Assembly: GCA_016281815.1 (NCBI GenBank)
Contig: JAEEJK010000075.1
Location: 1-64,000 of the forward strand
DNA: 64,000 nt
Reading direction: 5' to 3'
Source: Prevotella sp.
Lineage (GTDB): Bacteria; Bacteroidota; Bacteroidia; Bacteroidales; Bacteroidaceae
Positions 35,976 through 45,030 of the stretch are shown piece by piece. Position 1 is the stretch's first letter, and each line of letters opens with the position of its first letter. The translations under genes were made by a program, and so were the position numbers. The notes under the pieces are model-generated. The model ran no database searches and was not told the origin of the DNA. It saw only the letters and a program-made list of their open reading frames with translations.

Positions 35976-36006
35976 AAAATGACATGTCTATTTGTTTTTT
36001 GCATAT

Positions 36007-36014
36007 TACCTTTG
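36007..36014 (+). promoter_or_regulatory. Candidate -7 box of the capsid block
   Basis: TACCTTTG matches TAnnTTTG and is 48 bp before the capsid ATG. No TTG is at the expected distance, so an activator may be needed. Confidence 0.5.
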
Positions 36015-36061
36015 CAACGTTTTCAGGATATTTTTTCAATAACTCTTAACAAACAAAACGT

Positions 36062-37537
36062 ATGCAAAAAATGAAAAACAGGATGAAGAACGTGCTGAGT
36101 CATCTCCCGCAGTTGGCTCTGCAGGGCGCAGCCCTTGTGGCAGGTGCCGACAGCGGCGTACTGATGGCCATGGCCTCCCTGCCCGACGGAGGTTCGACAA
36201 AGGGTGGGGCAGAACTCTACAAGGGAACCACCGAGCATCATACCACCGCCGGTGCTGAAGCGCTCCACCCAGCCAATCCCGACGGCATCATGACGGAGAC
36301 GGCAGGCAGGACTTTCGACCCCGACATGTATCAGCGTGACATCGACGAGCGCATCACGCGCATCCGCCCCATGGCGACCCCCATCGACCAGATCTCACGC
36401 TATGCTACCGCACGCAAAGCCTCATCTTTTGAGGTGAAGTATTACAGTGTGGGTACAAGGCCGGTGAAGACGACGCTGGTGCAGGCCCTCCCGGCTTCTA
36501 CCGGAGTCTCCGCAGCCATCCAGGTGGCAGACCCCGACATGTTCACCCTCGATGACACCATCCGTGTGGTGGGCAAAAAAGCCATCACCAACCACAAGGG
36601 TGCCGCCTATGACGCTGAAGACCCCCACACACCTGACCTCGTGCTGTGTGTCTGTGGGAAGACATCCGAGGGACAGCCCATCGTCTATGCCGTCAACGGC
36701 CATGTCATCAACGGCCAGCCCATCGGCATCCCTGAACTCGGCATCGGCACCGTGCTCATCCGAATGGGAAAGTCATGCGGAGAACTCGATGTGCAGACGG
36801 GAAGGTTCAACAACCTGCCCAGCAGCGAACTCCAGTACTGTCAGAATTTCATGGCCCAGATCGAGCAGTCCACTCTCGACAAGATCGCAGCCAAGGAAGT
36901 GGACTGGGGATTCTCCGACCTGGAGGAAGACAGCATCTACGACATGCGTCTCGCCATGGAGAACTCCTTCCTCTTCGGTGACATGAATGTGGTGCACCAC
37001 TCCGTCAAGGACGGTATGTCGCAGTGGTTCACCAAAGGTATCTGGTGGCAGGCAGGCAAGGACATTGAGGTGGGCTCGTACAACTCTCAGAAAGGGACCA
37101 CCGTCATCACCGACAACGACCTGGTGGATATCTCCAAGGATCTTTTCGTGGGAACCGGCATCGGCAACAAGCGCAAGGTGCTGCTCTGCGGCTCAGAATT
37201 TCTCGCCGCCCTCTCCAAGATTGACAGCGACAAGTTCCGTCTGAAGGACACCGTCGAGATTTGGAACCTCAAATTCAAGTCGTGGGAGACCGATTTTGGC
37301 GAGATCCTCGCCATGCATGATGAACTTTTCGACCTCAACGGGATGGCAGACTGCGCCTTTGCCCTCGACCCTGAGTTCCTCACCAAGCGCACCCACCTGA
37401 GTTGGAGCCGAAACATCCTTGACCTGAAGAAAGCCGGTGTGCGCAACACCGATGCGGTGGTCATCCAGGAAATCAGTTGCCTCTATCTCCGCTATGCCAA
37501 GGCCCACGCACGTCTGAGACTCGCCCAAAATGTATGA
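36062..37537 (+). CDS. Phage major capsid protein
   Basis: A 491-residue protein that by sequence pattern is an HK97-fold or SU10/N4-type major head protein. The first 85 residues look like an N-terminal delta or linker domain, then YQRDIDERITRIRPMATPID starts the core. LSWSRNILDLKKAGVRNTDA and FLTKRTHLSW near the end and the E-loop-like SYNSQKGTTV region fit capsid proteins of Bacteroidetes phages. It builds the head shell. The stop overlaps the next ATG (ATGA at 37534-37537). ATG start at 36062; a second ATG at 36071 is possible. Family assignment is from pattern, not alignment. Confidence 0.78.
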   Translation: MQKMKNRMKNVLSHLPQLALQGAALVAGADSGVLMAMASLPDGGSTKGGAELYKGTTEHHTTAGAEALHPANPDGIMTETAGRTFDPDMYQRDIDERITRIRPMATPIDQISRYATARKASSFEVKYYSVGTRPVKTTLVQALPASTGVSAAIQVADPDMFTLDDTIRVVGKKAITNHKGAAYDAEDPHTPDLVLCVCGKTSEGQPIVYAVNGHVINGQPIGIPELGIGTVLIRMGKSCGELDVQTGRFNNLPSSELQYCQNFMAQIEQSTLDKIAAKEVDWGFSDLEEDSIYDMRLAMENSFLFGDMNVVHHSVKDGMSQWFTKGIWWQAGKDIEVGSYNSQKGTTVITDNDLVDISKDLFVGTGIGNKRKVLLCGSEFLAALSKIDSDKFRLKDTVEIWNLKFKSWETDFGEILAMHDELFDLNGMADCAFALDPEFLTKRTHLSWSRNILDLKKAGVRNTDAVVIQEISCLYLRYAKAHARLRLAQNV

Positions 37538-38052
37538 CTATGATGAAGACCTACCGCGCCAAAAGCGAACTGAGTTTCAATGTGAGGATGGGCAGTGGCT
37601 ACCGACACGTCGCCTTCGTCCCACATACGATGGGAGGGTCATCACTCACCACCGATGACCCGCAGTTGCAAAGCGCCATCGAGCAGCACCGCTTCTTCGG
37701 GACGCTCATCTCAGTGACAGTCATGCGCGAGGAGAAACCTCGGGTCGCACCGGCGACCTCCTTTCCCGTCAGCCAGAGCCCATCCACGGGCTCTGGCGAT
37801 GGTCCGGCTTCAGGTCATCCCGCCTTGTCCTCCGACCTCATTGCAGACGTTGGCTCAGCCGACGCCAATCTACAAGTGCTCTCCTTCTCCAGCCTTTTCG
37901 ATGCGAGGGAATATATGGCCGATCAATGGGGCATCTCACGCACACATCTGCGATTTATTGAACAGATAAAGCGCGCTGCTTATGAGCATGGCTACGCCAT
38001 CGAACTGGAAGGACAGCATCCCGAATCATCACTCTCATCTCCCTATCTATGA
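37534..38052 (+). CDS. Phage head/neck candidate, 172 aa
   Basis: A 172-residue protein starting MTMMKTYRAKSELSF, overlapping the capsid stop by 4 bp. The middle has a Pro/Ser/Gly-rich stretch (SPSTGSGDGPASGHPALSSD) and the end a helical region REYMADQWGISRTHLRFIEQ. No family is recognised. Translational coupling to the capsid gene and to the next gene suggests a structural or head-completion role. Confidence 0.65.
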   Translation: MTMMKTYRAKSELSFNVRMGSGYRHVAFVPHTMGGSSLTTDDPQLQSAIEQHRFFGTLISVTVMREEKPRVAPATSFPVSQSPSTGSGDGPASGHPALSSDLIADVGSADANLQVLSFSSLFDAREYMADQWGISRTHLRFIEQIKRAAYEHGYAIELEGQHPESSLSSPYL

Positions 38053-38255
38053 CCCATTGGAAAAACAAACCCGAGAAAAGGACTCCGTTCCTGGCGAGAG
38101 GCACCGGCCGCATCAGGGAAGTAGAGGAAACGGTGGATGAACTCCGCCAACAGATGTCAGCCTCTGGAACACAGGGCGACAGGCTTTGTTTTGTCACACA
38201 ACTCCCCGCTGACCATGCCGACCATCCCGACACCATCTACATCGTCTATGAATAA
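38049..38255 (+). CDS. Small phage-block protein, 68 aa
   Basis: A 68-residue protein coupled to the previous gene by an ATGA overlap at 38049-38052. Residues 20-36 (GRIREVEETVDELRQQM) form a short amphipathic helix, and the end ADHPDTIYIVYE is strand-like. No known family. Length and position suit a small head-decoration or neck protein. Confidence 0.6.
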   Translation: MTHWKNKPEKRTPFLARGTGRIREVEETVDELRQQMSASGTQGDRLCFVTQLPADHADHPDTIYIVYE

Positions 38256-38278
38256 CCCTTCGTCCCCCAAACAAAGCC

Positions 38279-38899
38279 ATGAAATACAGTTTGTCACAGA
38301 TCATCTCCGACACACGGATATGGACAGGGCACAACCGTGAGGACAGGCAACTGATAGCCATTGGCGACCCTTATACCCTCTCACTCGATGAACTGATCCG
38401 TTCGAAAGTCGAGATAGCGGCACGGAATGTGCTTCTGGAAGCCCCGGCATCATTGCTCATGCCTGGTCATCCGATACACACACAACTGATATGGCAGGAC
38501 TGTCAGGGAAGGGGTATAGCGATGCTGCCGTTGCCGGAAGACTTCCTGAGGTTGCTCTCTGTCAGACTCTCCGACTGGCGCCGTCCGGCCCGCATCATCT
38601 CCGATGACCACCCCGCCAGCCGCTGGCAGTCGAGTCCCTTTGCCGGCGTGAGGGGCAACCCTGCCCGGCCCGTGGCGGTCATCACTGCCACTCCCGCCGG
38701 CAGGGTGGCAGCACTCTACTCCTCCAAGGCCGGACCGTCGGTAAGAGTCTTGCAAGCACAGTATGTGCCCACTCCCCGCATCACCGACGGATTCATCCGC
38801 CTGCCCGAAACTCTCTATCCAGAGGTGGTGGCTCGTATCGCCCATCTCACCATGCAATCCTACCAGTCTGACCCCATCTGCGGTCAGCACTGTGATTGA
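38279..38899 (+). CDS. Phage-block protein, 206 aa
   Basis: A 206-residue protein starting MKYSLSQIISDTRIWTGHNR. It mixes helical and beta segments, with conserved-looking PVAVITATPAGRVAALYSSK and a final helix TLYPEVVARIAHLTMQSYQS. No family is recognised. It follows the 68-aa gene by 23 bp and precedes the fibre gene. A neck, tail-completion or connector role is inferred from position only. Confidence 0.6.
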   Translation: MKYSLSQIISDTRIWTGHNREDRQLIAIGDPYTLSLDELIRSKVEIAARNVLLEAPASLLMPGHPIHTQLIWQDCQGRGIAMLPLPEDFLRLLSVRLSDWRRPARIISDDHPASRWQSSPFAGVRGNPARPVAVITATPAGRVAALYSSKAGPSVRVLQAQYVPTPRITDGFIRLPETLYPEVVARIAHLTMQSYQSDPICGQHCD

Positions 38900-38945
38900 C
38901 ACTTTTTTAAAAAAGACTCAACCATTCTTTATAACGACAGAACCC

Positions 38946-41708
38946 ATGAAAAACGATTCATCCAACAACCATCATCACCACCACCACTCCTGCCACTCAG
39001 GCGACCTCGACCTGTATGGCAACCTCAGGGTGGGAGGCCATGCGCTCTTCCAGCATCATGCCCTCGTCAAAGGCGACCTGCGCGTCGAGGGCGCGCTCAG
39101 TTGCCGGCATCTTGAGGGACACGACAAGGGACTCTTCATCAGCACGGAGGCACTGTATGCCGCTATCCCCTCACCACACATCGGCGACTGGGCTTTCGTG
39201 GCCAATGCCTCACGCCTGCAGTTATGGCAATGCCAGTCGGAGGGAGTATGGACACAGACAGAAGTGCCTGCCGATTTCTACTCCATGTTCAATCAGAAGA
39301 CCACAGAAATCATGTCTGAACTCAACCGTATCGACAGCGAGAACAAGCGACAGGAAGACAGCCTTGAGGACCTGTGGGCGCAGACCTCGGGCATGAAAGA
39401 TGACCTCGGGCAGTTGGAAACCCGTCTCTCTCAGACAGACAGCGTGGCGGTGAAGACCATTTCTGTCAACAATTCCCCCAAACTCCATCCGGATGACAGC
39501 GGAAACATAGACCTCGCATTGCCCACAGCATCGGGCGAAGGCGGCGCCGACTGGTCGGAGGCCATCACCGACCTGAGCGGTAGGTTGGGACAGGTGGAGT
39601 ATCAGTTCAGCCGTGAGATCGGTATCATGGAAGCCTCGCTCGCCCAGACCCGGCAGGATGTGGCCAACCTGATGGAAACGGTGGGCGACGGCGATTTCTA
39701 TGACTCGCCCAACGACCTGCTCCACCGCATCGAGGCTCTCAGTTCTGCCATCACTGATCTTCGTGAGGAGATGGCTCGGTTGGCCAGGGAAATCGCCGGT
39801 GGAGGCGATGAGGCGCCAGTACGGTTTGACGTGGCAAAAGGCAACCCCGGCGCATTCAGCATAGAGAACAGTCCGGAGGACATCACCGTCGAAATGGTGC
39901 GCAATGCTTATGCTGTCCCCGACCTCTATCCCGATGCCCCTGTAGGACCAGAGCATGCGGGCACCCCGCATATCTGGACGGCTGCCGAGGTGGGGTTGGC
40001 GGAAGGCTCCACCGATGCCGTCGGCACGAACAACGTGACGAGGCTCAAGGCAGCGCTGGCCGATGTGAACTGCCTGGGAGTGAAACTCGACAGACAGTAT
40101 CGCCTCAATGTGCCGTTCGCCGGCGACTCCGCCACTGTTCCCAGTTCTTACATCAACGGGGTGAACACCAATAATGGAGGCAGCATCATCATCCCCCGCG
40201 ACTTCGTCATCGACGGAGAGGTGAATGGGGAGGCGGTGGGAGGCTTCGTCAGCGGGGCACACTGGTCGGCATACACCACAGGCAAGAGCAACTTGTTCTA
40301 TACGGAGCACTCGCTCAACCTGCGCAAGGTGCACACCACCACCAACCATTCTGCAGGCGCTCCGTATGTCGCCTACTACATCGACTGCAGAAAAGGCATC
40401 GACCAACTTCAGGTCACAGACTGCGTGTTTGATGACAACAACGGCAAGGGACGCAACTATATCGGGATGTATTTCGCCGATGAGGTGCCACATGCCGACT
40501 GGGTGCCAGTGGACAGCAACTGTGTCAACCACATCTATGTGGACGGATGTGTGAGTGAGGGCGACCTCATCTCCAACCTCAAATTGGCGTCACGTGTGGC
40601 CGAGTCCTTCCGCATCACCAACAACACCGTCACCGACATCGTGGAGATGGGTGTCTGCTTCTCCACTGCCAACAACAGGAACTATTCCAACCTGATGGCC
40701 TACATGTCGTGCCCGCTCTGGTTGGCTGGCAACAGATTCGAGGGAAAGAACGAACTGGTGAGGTCGTCGACGGATTATTACTGCGGTGCCCTGATAGAGA
40801 ACAGCGTGCTCTACTCGCTGCACAACAGGTTTGAGAACTTCATTGCGGGTGAGTGCTATCTGGGCGGAGGAGGCACCAACAACGTGGCCACCTACGACGA
40901 GTACTTCAATGGGAGACAACTCTTTTTCGCCAACAACACCTCTCTCAACATCGTTTACATGTCGATGTACAAGGCCAATTCAGGCTACCTGAAGGCGAAG
41001 GGCAACGGCTATATGCCATCCAACCTCGACGGCACACACCTGCCACTCACCAGATATTTTAAGAACAACAGAATGTTGCTCTGTCCGACCGACGTGGAGG
41101 CCGTCTGGAACGCGAGGACGTCCTCCGGCAGCGACGACATCGACCACAGCGAGGAAAATCTCTCGCTCTCTGAAGTGATGACAATATTCATTGACGTATA
41201 CACAGGAGCGCATCCTCTCAAGGACTTCATCTTCTCCGGCAACGAGGTGAACGCGCGTTGGAGCGGAACGGAGGGCGTGGATGACCCTGCCACGGGCAAC
41301 ATCATGGGAAGCCTGGAGTCTACAAGATGGTGGGCCACCCACTTCACCATCGAGGACAACACCTTCAGGGCTTCGCGTATCTCCTCTGTGCAATGGGGAT
41401 ACAAAAGCCATAACGGGGTGGCTTATACGTCCACGTGGCTTTTCCCACTCCAACTGGATGACTTCTGGGGCGCCACCTCTCTGCATGTGAGCGACAACGA
41501 GTTTCATGTGGCGGAGGACGAGACGGTGAACCTCTATGTCTCACGCTACACACAGGCCACACAGGTCAGCGGAGTGCTACCGATCCCTTCGGACTATCTC
41601 TTCTCAGACAACGACATCACGCAGGGAAGCACGATCCGCACCACCACGCTCTGCACCAATCCATGGGGCAGTCACGTCATCTGGGAATCGGTCGTGGGGG
41701 CCATATAG
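38946..41708 (+). CDS. Fibre-like protein with histidine run, coiled coil and beta-helix
   Basis: A 920-residue protein. Residues 9-14 are six consecutive histidines (NNHHHHHHSCHSGDLDLYG), and short beta repeats (GNLRVGGHALF, GDLRVEGALS) follow. A coiled-coil stretch at about 115-165 (IMSELNRIDSENKRQEDSLE) and a second at about 210-290 give way to a long right-handed beta-helix region with many NN-turns (TDCVFDDNNGKGRNYIG). This is the layout of a trimeric phage tail fibre or spike that binds the cell surface. The ATG at 38946 is chosen because upstream codons overlap the preceding gene in another frame. Metal binding by the His run is possible but unproven. Confidence 0.75.
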   Translation: MKNDSSNNHHHHHHSCHSGDLDLYGNLRVGGHALFQHHALVKGDLRVEGALSCRHLEGHDKGLFISTEALYAAIPSPHIGDWAFVANASRLQLWQCQSEGVWTQTEVPADFYSMFNQKTTEIMSELNRIDSENKRQEDSLEDLWAQTSGMKDDLGQLETRLSQTDSVAVKTISVNNSPKLHPDDSGNIDLALPTASGEGGADWSEAITDLSGRLGQVEYQFSREIGIMEASLAQTRQDVANLMETVGDGDFYDSPNDLLHRIEALSSAITDLREEMARLAREIAGGGDEAPVRFDVAKGNPGAFSIENSPEDITVEMVRNAYAVPDLYPDAPVGPEHAGTPHIWTAAEVGLAEGSTDAVGTNNVTRLKAALADVNCLGVKLDRQYRLNVPFAGDSATVPSSYINGVNTNNGGSIIIPRDFVIDGEVNGEAVGGFVSGAHWSAYTTGKSNLFYTEHSLNLRKVHTTTNHSAGAPYVAYYIDCRKGIDQLQVTDCVFDDNNGKGRNYIGMYFADEVPHADWVPVDSNCVNHIYVDGCVSEGDLISNLKLASRVAESFRITNNTVTDIVEMGVCFSTANNRNYSNLMAYMSCPLWLAGNRFEGKNELVRSSTDYYCGALIENSVLYSLHNRFENFIAGECYLGGGGTNNVATYDEYFNGRQLFFANNTSLNIVYMSMYKANSGYLKAKGNGYMPSNLDGTHLPLTRYFKNNRMLLCPTDVEAVWNARTSSGSDDIDHSEENLSLSEVMTIFIDVYTGAHPLKDFIFSGNEVNARWSGTEGVDDPATGNIMGSLESTRWWATHFTIEDNTFRASRISSVQWGYKSHNGVAYTSTWLFPLQLDDFWGATSLHVSDNEFHVAEDETVNLYVSRYTQATQVSGVLPIPSDYLFSDNDITQGSTIRTTTLCTNPWGSHVIWESVVGAI

Positions 41709-41715
41709 GAAAGAA

Positions 41716-42035
41716 TTAAGGATTAAGGATTAAGAATTATGATTACTCCTGCAAAATGAAAGGAGTTTAGGAGTTTAGGAGTTTAGGAGTGTAGACATTA
41801 CTCTTGCAAGTCATAGTCTATACAGACGATGAATCATCAGTTCTATTGGCTTCGCCGATAGTTCTCACGCTCAGGAGAGAAAACAGTTTTCTTTCCTCTC
41901 GCTCAATCGAACTATTGTCTAAACTCCAAATCTCCTAAACTCCAAAAAGTTGAGCAAATGCGAAACTTGAACATCACTCTTCACTCTTCACTCTTCACTC
42001 TTCACTAAAATAACTCTTCACTCTTCACTTAAATC
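41716..42035. repeat. 330-bp spacer element, copy 1
   Basis: From AATTAAGGATTAAGGATTAA the spacer passes through ATTATGATTACTCCTGCAAA, GGAGTTTA words, GTAGACATTACTCTTGCAAG, CATCAGTTCTATTGGCTTC, ACGCTCAGGAGAGAAAACAG, complementary CTCCTAAACTCC words, GAGCAAATGCGAAACTTGA and TTCACTC words. It is duplicated at 43843-44178 with few differences, and its first and last parts recur at 44581-44766. The two word arrays are complementary, so it can fold as a large hairpin. It has no gene. Confidence 0.92.
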
Positions 42036-43850
42036 ATGCCAACAATCAAGAAATTTGTAAAAAACGGAATTGAGTATCTCGCACCGCAGGGTGAGCGAGG
42101 TCCCCAGGGCATTCAAGGTCCCCAGGGTATTCAAGGTCCCCAGGGCATTCAAGGTCCCCAGGGCGACAGTGTGTTGGTCGGTGGGGGAGACCTTCCGCTG
42201 ACACATGTGCTGGGCAACGACAGCACCAAGGCCATGTCACAGAAAGGCGTGACAGATGCCGTTTCGATAGAAAAAGACACCATCCTCTCCTCTACACTCC
42301 CTGTACAGATGTGCAGCATCGGGTCATCCTCATGGTACCGAAACGGGTCTTCCGGGGCACAGCGACATGTCGCTGTGCCCGTCAGCCCCGGTCAGAAGGT
42401 GCGGCTGACAGTGTCGTCTACAGCAGGCTCTTACTATGCCTTGCTGACATCCTCTTATGCTCCTCCTTACAACAACGGCAACGCCATTCCTTATGTGAGT
42501 GGCATGTCAAGGGACTCTGCCACGTCGGTCAACCCGTTTACGTTGGAGATTCCGGAAGGATGCGCATGGCTTGCCCTCAATTCTGTTGACGGGCAGGAAA
42601 ACGAGTGCACATGGAGCATCGTGGTGATAGACAACGTCAAGGCCCGCATCGGTGAGATGGAAGCCAAAGCGGCAGAACTGGAGGAGAATACCATGGCTGA
42701 GGTCGCTTTGGATACAGACAGTCTCATGGTGGTCGACTGGTTCATCCAAAACAATGGAAAATGGGGAATGGGATTAGGCCGGTGGCAATGCAAGTTGACA
42801 GACATCTCCAGATATAGGGGTGAACAACTCATCGTCACCAAAAATCCCAATGGGAGTGGCCATTTCGCCTTCCTCAAGAGCGAAACGAGGTCCAACAATT
42901 CCATTCCTGACTTTTGTGACGGACAGAGCAAGGTGGTGGTGTCGGCTTCCACGAGTCCAGTGACAGTGACTGTTCCGAATGATGCCAACCTGCTCTATCT
43001 TTTCGCCAACAACGACGGAACCGATGTCACACCGGAGGTGGTCGTGAGAAGAAGCGCCGTCGAGTTGCTGACGGATTTCCTCGCGGATTTCAAGTCCACC
43101 ATGCCAGTCAGACTGCGCATCGCCCATTGGAACCTGGGGCATTTCTCACAGGGCACGTCATACGACACCACCATCACCCATGAGGACTATGCTGCCATGC
43201 GCCAGAAATGGGCAGAGCGCATCAATGCCATCGCCGCCGATATCTTCCTGAGTTGTGAATACAACACCAACATGGTCAACGAAGGCGACGGCCAGCAGGC
43301 CATCAACACCCAGCAGGTTCTCTTTGGCCAGTATGCTCATGCGTACATCGGGAGCAGACCCTCTGCCAACAGTTATATGCAGGCGGCGATGTTCTCCAAC
43401 CTACCGATACGGAACATCAGGCAGGTGACGTTTCCGCAGACCGTTCAGGCAGGGCGTTACTATCAGGTGGGTGACCTGCGCATCGGCAGCACACTCATCA
43501 AAGTGGTGGAGACACACCTTGACTGGAGTCAGGGCAGCAATGGCGCTGCCTACCGTGCGGCGCAGATACAGAAACTCATTGCTGACTTTGCCAACTGCTC
43601 TCATGTGATCATCGCAGGTGATTTCAACGTGGACAGCATCAGCGAGTACGATGCATTCGCTGAGGCCGGCTATTCGATGGCCAATCACGGATACCTGGGG
43701 CGCATCAACACCTATCCTGCCGGAAGCCCCACCGCAGGTCTCGACAACATCCTGTGCAAAGGCTTCGCCATCAACGGCATCCATGTCGTAGACGACCCAG
43801 AACTGTCCGACCACTGCGCCATATATGCTGAATTATGGATTAAGAATTAG
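42036..43850 (+). CDS. Collagen-like fibre protein with C-terminal endonuclease/exonuclease/phosphatase domain
   Basis: A 604-residue protein in three parts. Collagen-like GPQGIQ repeats lie at about 21-43, encoded by 18-bp DNA repeats. A beta-rich middle follows with a helical linker MEAKAAELEENTMAEV. From 356 to the end is an EEP-fold domain with all the usual catalytic positions: Asn366 (HWNLGHF), Glu408 (CEYN), His494 (ETHLDW), AGDFNVD near 526-532, LDNIL, and Asp592-His593 (LSDH). EEP domains cut DNA, RNA or phosphoesters. Such an enzyme on a collagen-like fibre could act on surface phosphoesters or incoming DNA. The gene is bracketed by the two copies of the 330-bp spacer. Confidence 0.82.
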   Translation: MPTIKKFVKNGIEYLAPQGERGPQGIQGPQGIQGPQGIQGPQGDSVLVGGGDLPLTHVLGNDSTKAMSQKGVTDAVSIEKDTILSSTLPVQMCSIGSSSWYRNGSSGAQRHVAVPVSPGQKVRLTVSSTAGSYYALLTSSYAPPYNNGNAIPYVSGMSRDSATSVNPFTLEIPEGCAWLALNSVDGQENECTWSIVVIDNVKARIGEMEAKAAELEENTMAEVALDTDSLMVVDWFIQNNGKWGMGLGRWQCKLTDISRYRGEQLIVTKNPNGSGHFAFLKSETRSNNSIPDFCDGQSKVVVSASTSPVTVTVPNDANLLYLFANNDGTDVTPEVVVRRSAVELLTDFLADFKSTMPVRLRIAHWNLGHFSQGTSYDTTITHEDYAAMRQKWAERINAIAADIFLSCEYNTNMVNEGDGQQAINTQQVLFGQYAHAYIGSRPSANSYMQAAMFSNLPIRNIRQVTFPQTVQAGRYYQVGDLRIGSTLIKVVETHLDWSQGSNGAAYRAAQIQKLIADFANCSHVIIAGDFNVDSISEYDAFAEAGYSMANHGYLGRINTYPAGSPTAGLDNILCKGFAINGIHVVDDPELSDHCAIYAELWIKN

Positions 43851-44178
43851 GAATTAAGGATTAAGAATTAAGGATTAAGAATTATGATTACTCTTGCAAG
43901 TTGAAAGGAGTTTAGGAGTGTAGGAGTTTAGGAGTGTAGACATTACTCTTGCAAGTCATAGTCTATACTGACGATGAATCATCAGTTCTATTGGCTTCAC
44001 CGATATTTCTCACGCTCAGGAGAGAAAACAGTTTCCTTTCCTCTCGCTCAATCGAACTATTGTCTAAACTCCAAATCTCCTAAACTCCTAAACTCCCAAA
44101 AGTTGAACAAAATTGATACTTGAACTTCACTCTTCACTCTTCACTCTTCACTCTTCACTTAAATCACTCTTCACTCTT
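43843..44178. repeat. 330-bp spacer element, copy 2
   Basis: The same series of blocks as 41716-42035, beginning with ATTAAGGATTAAG words and ending with TTCACTC words before the M15 gene. The two copies differ at scattered bases and in the number of GGAGTTTA and CTAAACTCC words. Together they bracket the gene at 42036-43850 as direct repeats. Confidence 0.92.
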
Positions 44179-44580
44179 ATGATTTACTTTTCCATGCATG
44201 AACTTTGTGCCTCCGCCACAGCACGGCGGTTGGGCATCCGAAACATTCCCAACAAGACACAGAAAGAAAACCTGATACGCCTTGTAGATCATATCCTTGA
44301 CCCATTGCGGGAGGCATGGGGCGCGCCCATTATCGTCACTTCAGGCTTCCGCTGCCCACGACTCAACGCAGCCGTGGGTGGGGCAAGGCACTCGCAGCAC
44401 TGTCTCGGTGAGGCGGCAGACATCCGTACGGTGAGCGACCTTCCGGAGGACAACCGCCGGTTGCGTGACCTGATCATCTCTCTCGGTCTGCCTTTCGACC
44501 AACTCATAGATGAGTTCGGTTGCGACTGGTTGCATGTCAGTTACCGCCCGTCGCCACGACGACAGTTTCTCACTATGTGA
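44179..44580 (+). CDS. M15A peptidase (endolysin candidate)
   Basis: A 133-residue zinc D-Ala-D-Ala carboxypeptidase-like protein. Family motifs are SGFR at 55-58, HCLGEAAD at 74-81 (His74 and Asp81 as ligands) and DWLHVS with His119. M15A enzymes cleave peptidoglycan cross-links, and small forms without a signal peptide serve phages as endolysins. The ATG at 44179 is used; upstream codons read into TTCACTC repeats. It precedes the holin candidate, which fits a lysis cassette. Confidence 0.88.
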   Translation: MIYFSMHELCASATARRLGIRNIPNKTQKENLIRLVDHILDPLREAWGAPIIVTSGFRCPRLNAAVGGARHSQHCLGEAADIRTVSDLPEDNRRLRDLIISLGLPFDQLIDEFGCDWLHVSYRPSPRRQFLTM

Positions 44581-44766
44581 GTGAAGAGTGAAGAGTGAAG
44601 AGTGAAGAATTTTTTTGAATTAAGGATTAAGAATTAAGAATTAAGAATTATGATTACTCCTGCAAAATGGCGGTTTTGGATGTGGAGACACAATAATGCG
44701 ACTTCCCAGACTGTGCACAATATTCTTCACTCTTCACTCTTCACTCTTCACTAAAATCTCTCTTCA
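44581..44766. repeat. Partial spacer element before the holin gene
   Basis: It opens with GTGAAGAG words, then ATTAAGGATTAAGAATTAAG, and shares ATTATGATTACTCCTGCAAA with the full spacers. The middle then differs, and the end is again CTTCACTC words followed by AAAATC before the ATG region. So three successive phage genes are preceded by spacers with the same ends. Confidence 0.85.
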
Positions 44767-45030
44767 ATGAACAAAAAAGATTGGATTCAGTATGGCTCTG
44801 CCATCGCCATGATTATATCTGGCATCGTCTTGGCCTTCCTGTCGTTTTTCAGGAATGATGGCGACATCAGCGAAGGCGTACTCTGGTATGTCGCGCAGGC
44901 GCTCACCTATGCCGGGGGTGTCTTCGGCGTCAGCATCTATTTCAAGACCAAACTCGGTGACTTTGAGAGCCGGGCGGAAGAACAAATCAAAGAATATATC
45001 CAACAGCATTATGAGCAACCTGCACATTGA
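44767..45030 (+). CDS. Small two-helix membrane protein, holin candidate
   Basis: An 87-residue protein with two membrane segments (YGSAIAMIISGIVLAFLSFF and VLWYVAQALTYAGGVFGVSI), a short acidic loop between them and a charged helical tail ending EYIQQHYEQPAH. Size, topology and position just after the M15 peptidase suit a holin that releases the endolysin. No sequence family is recognised. The stop overlaps the next gene start by 20 bp. Confidence 0.7.
   Translation: MNKKDWIQYGSAIAMIISGIVLAFLSFFRNDGDISEGVLWYVAQALTYAGGVFGVSIYFKTKLGDFESRAEEQIKEYIQQHYEQPAH

Noticed and set aside
38946..38990. Cloning vector contamination because of the His6 run
   Set aside because: The surrounding sequence is continuous phage-like coding DNA in the genome's own codon style, with no vector or tag linker.
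39222..40532. 436-codon minus-strand frame opposite the fibre gene
   Set aside because: Shadow frame; the plus-strand protein shows coiled-coil and beta-helix patterns and fits its neighbours.
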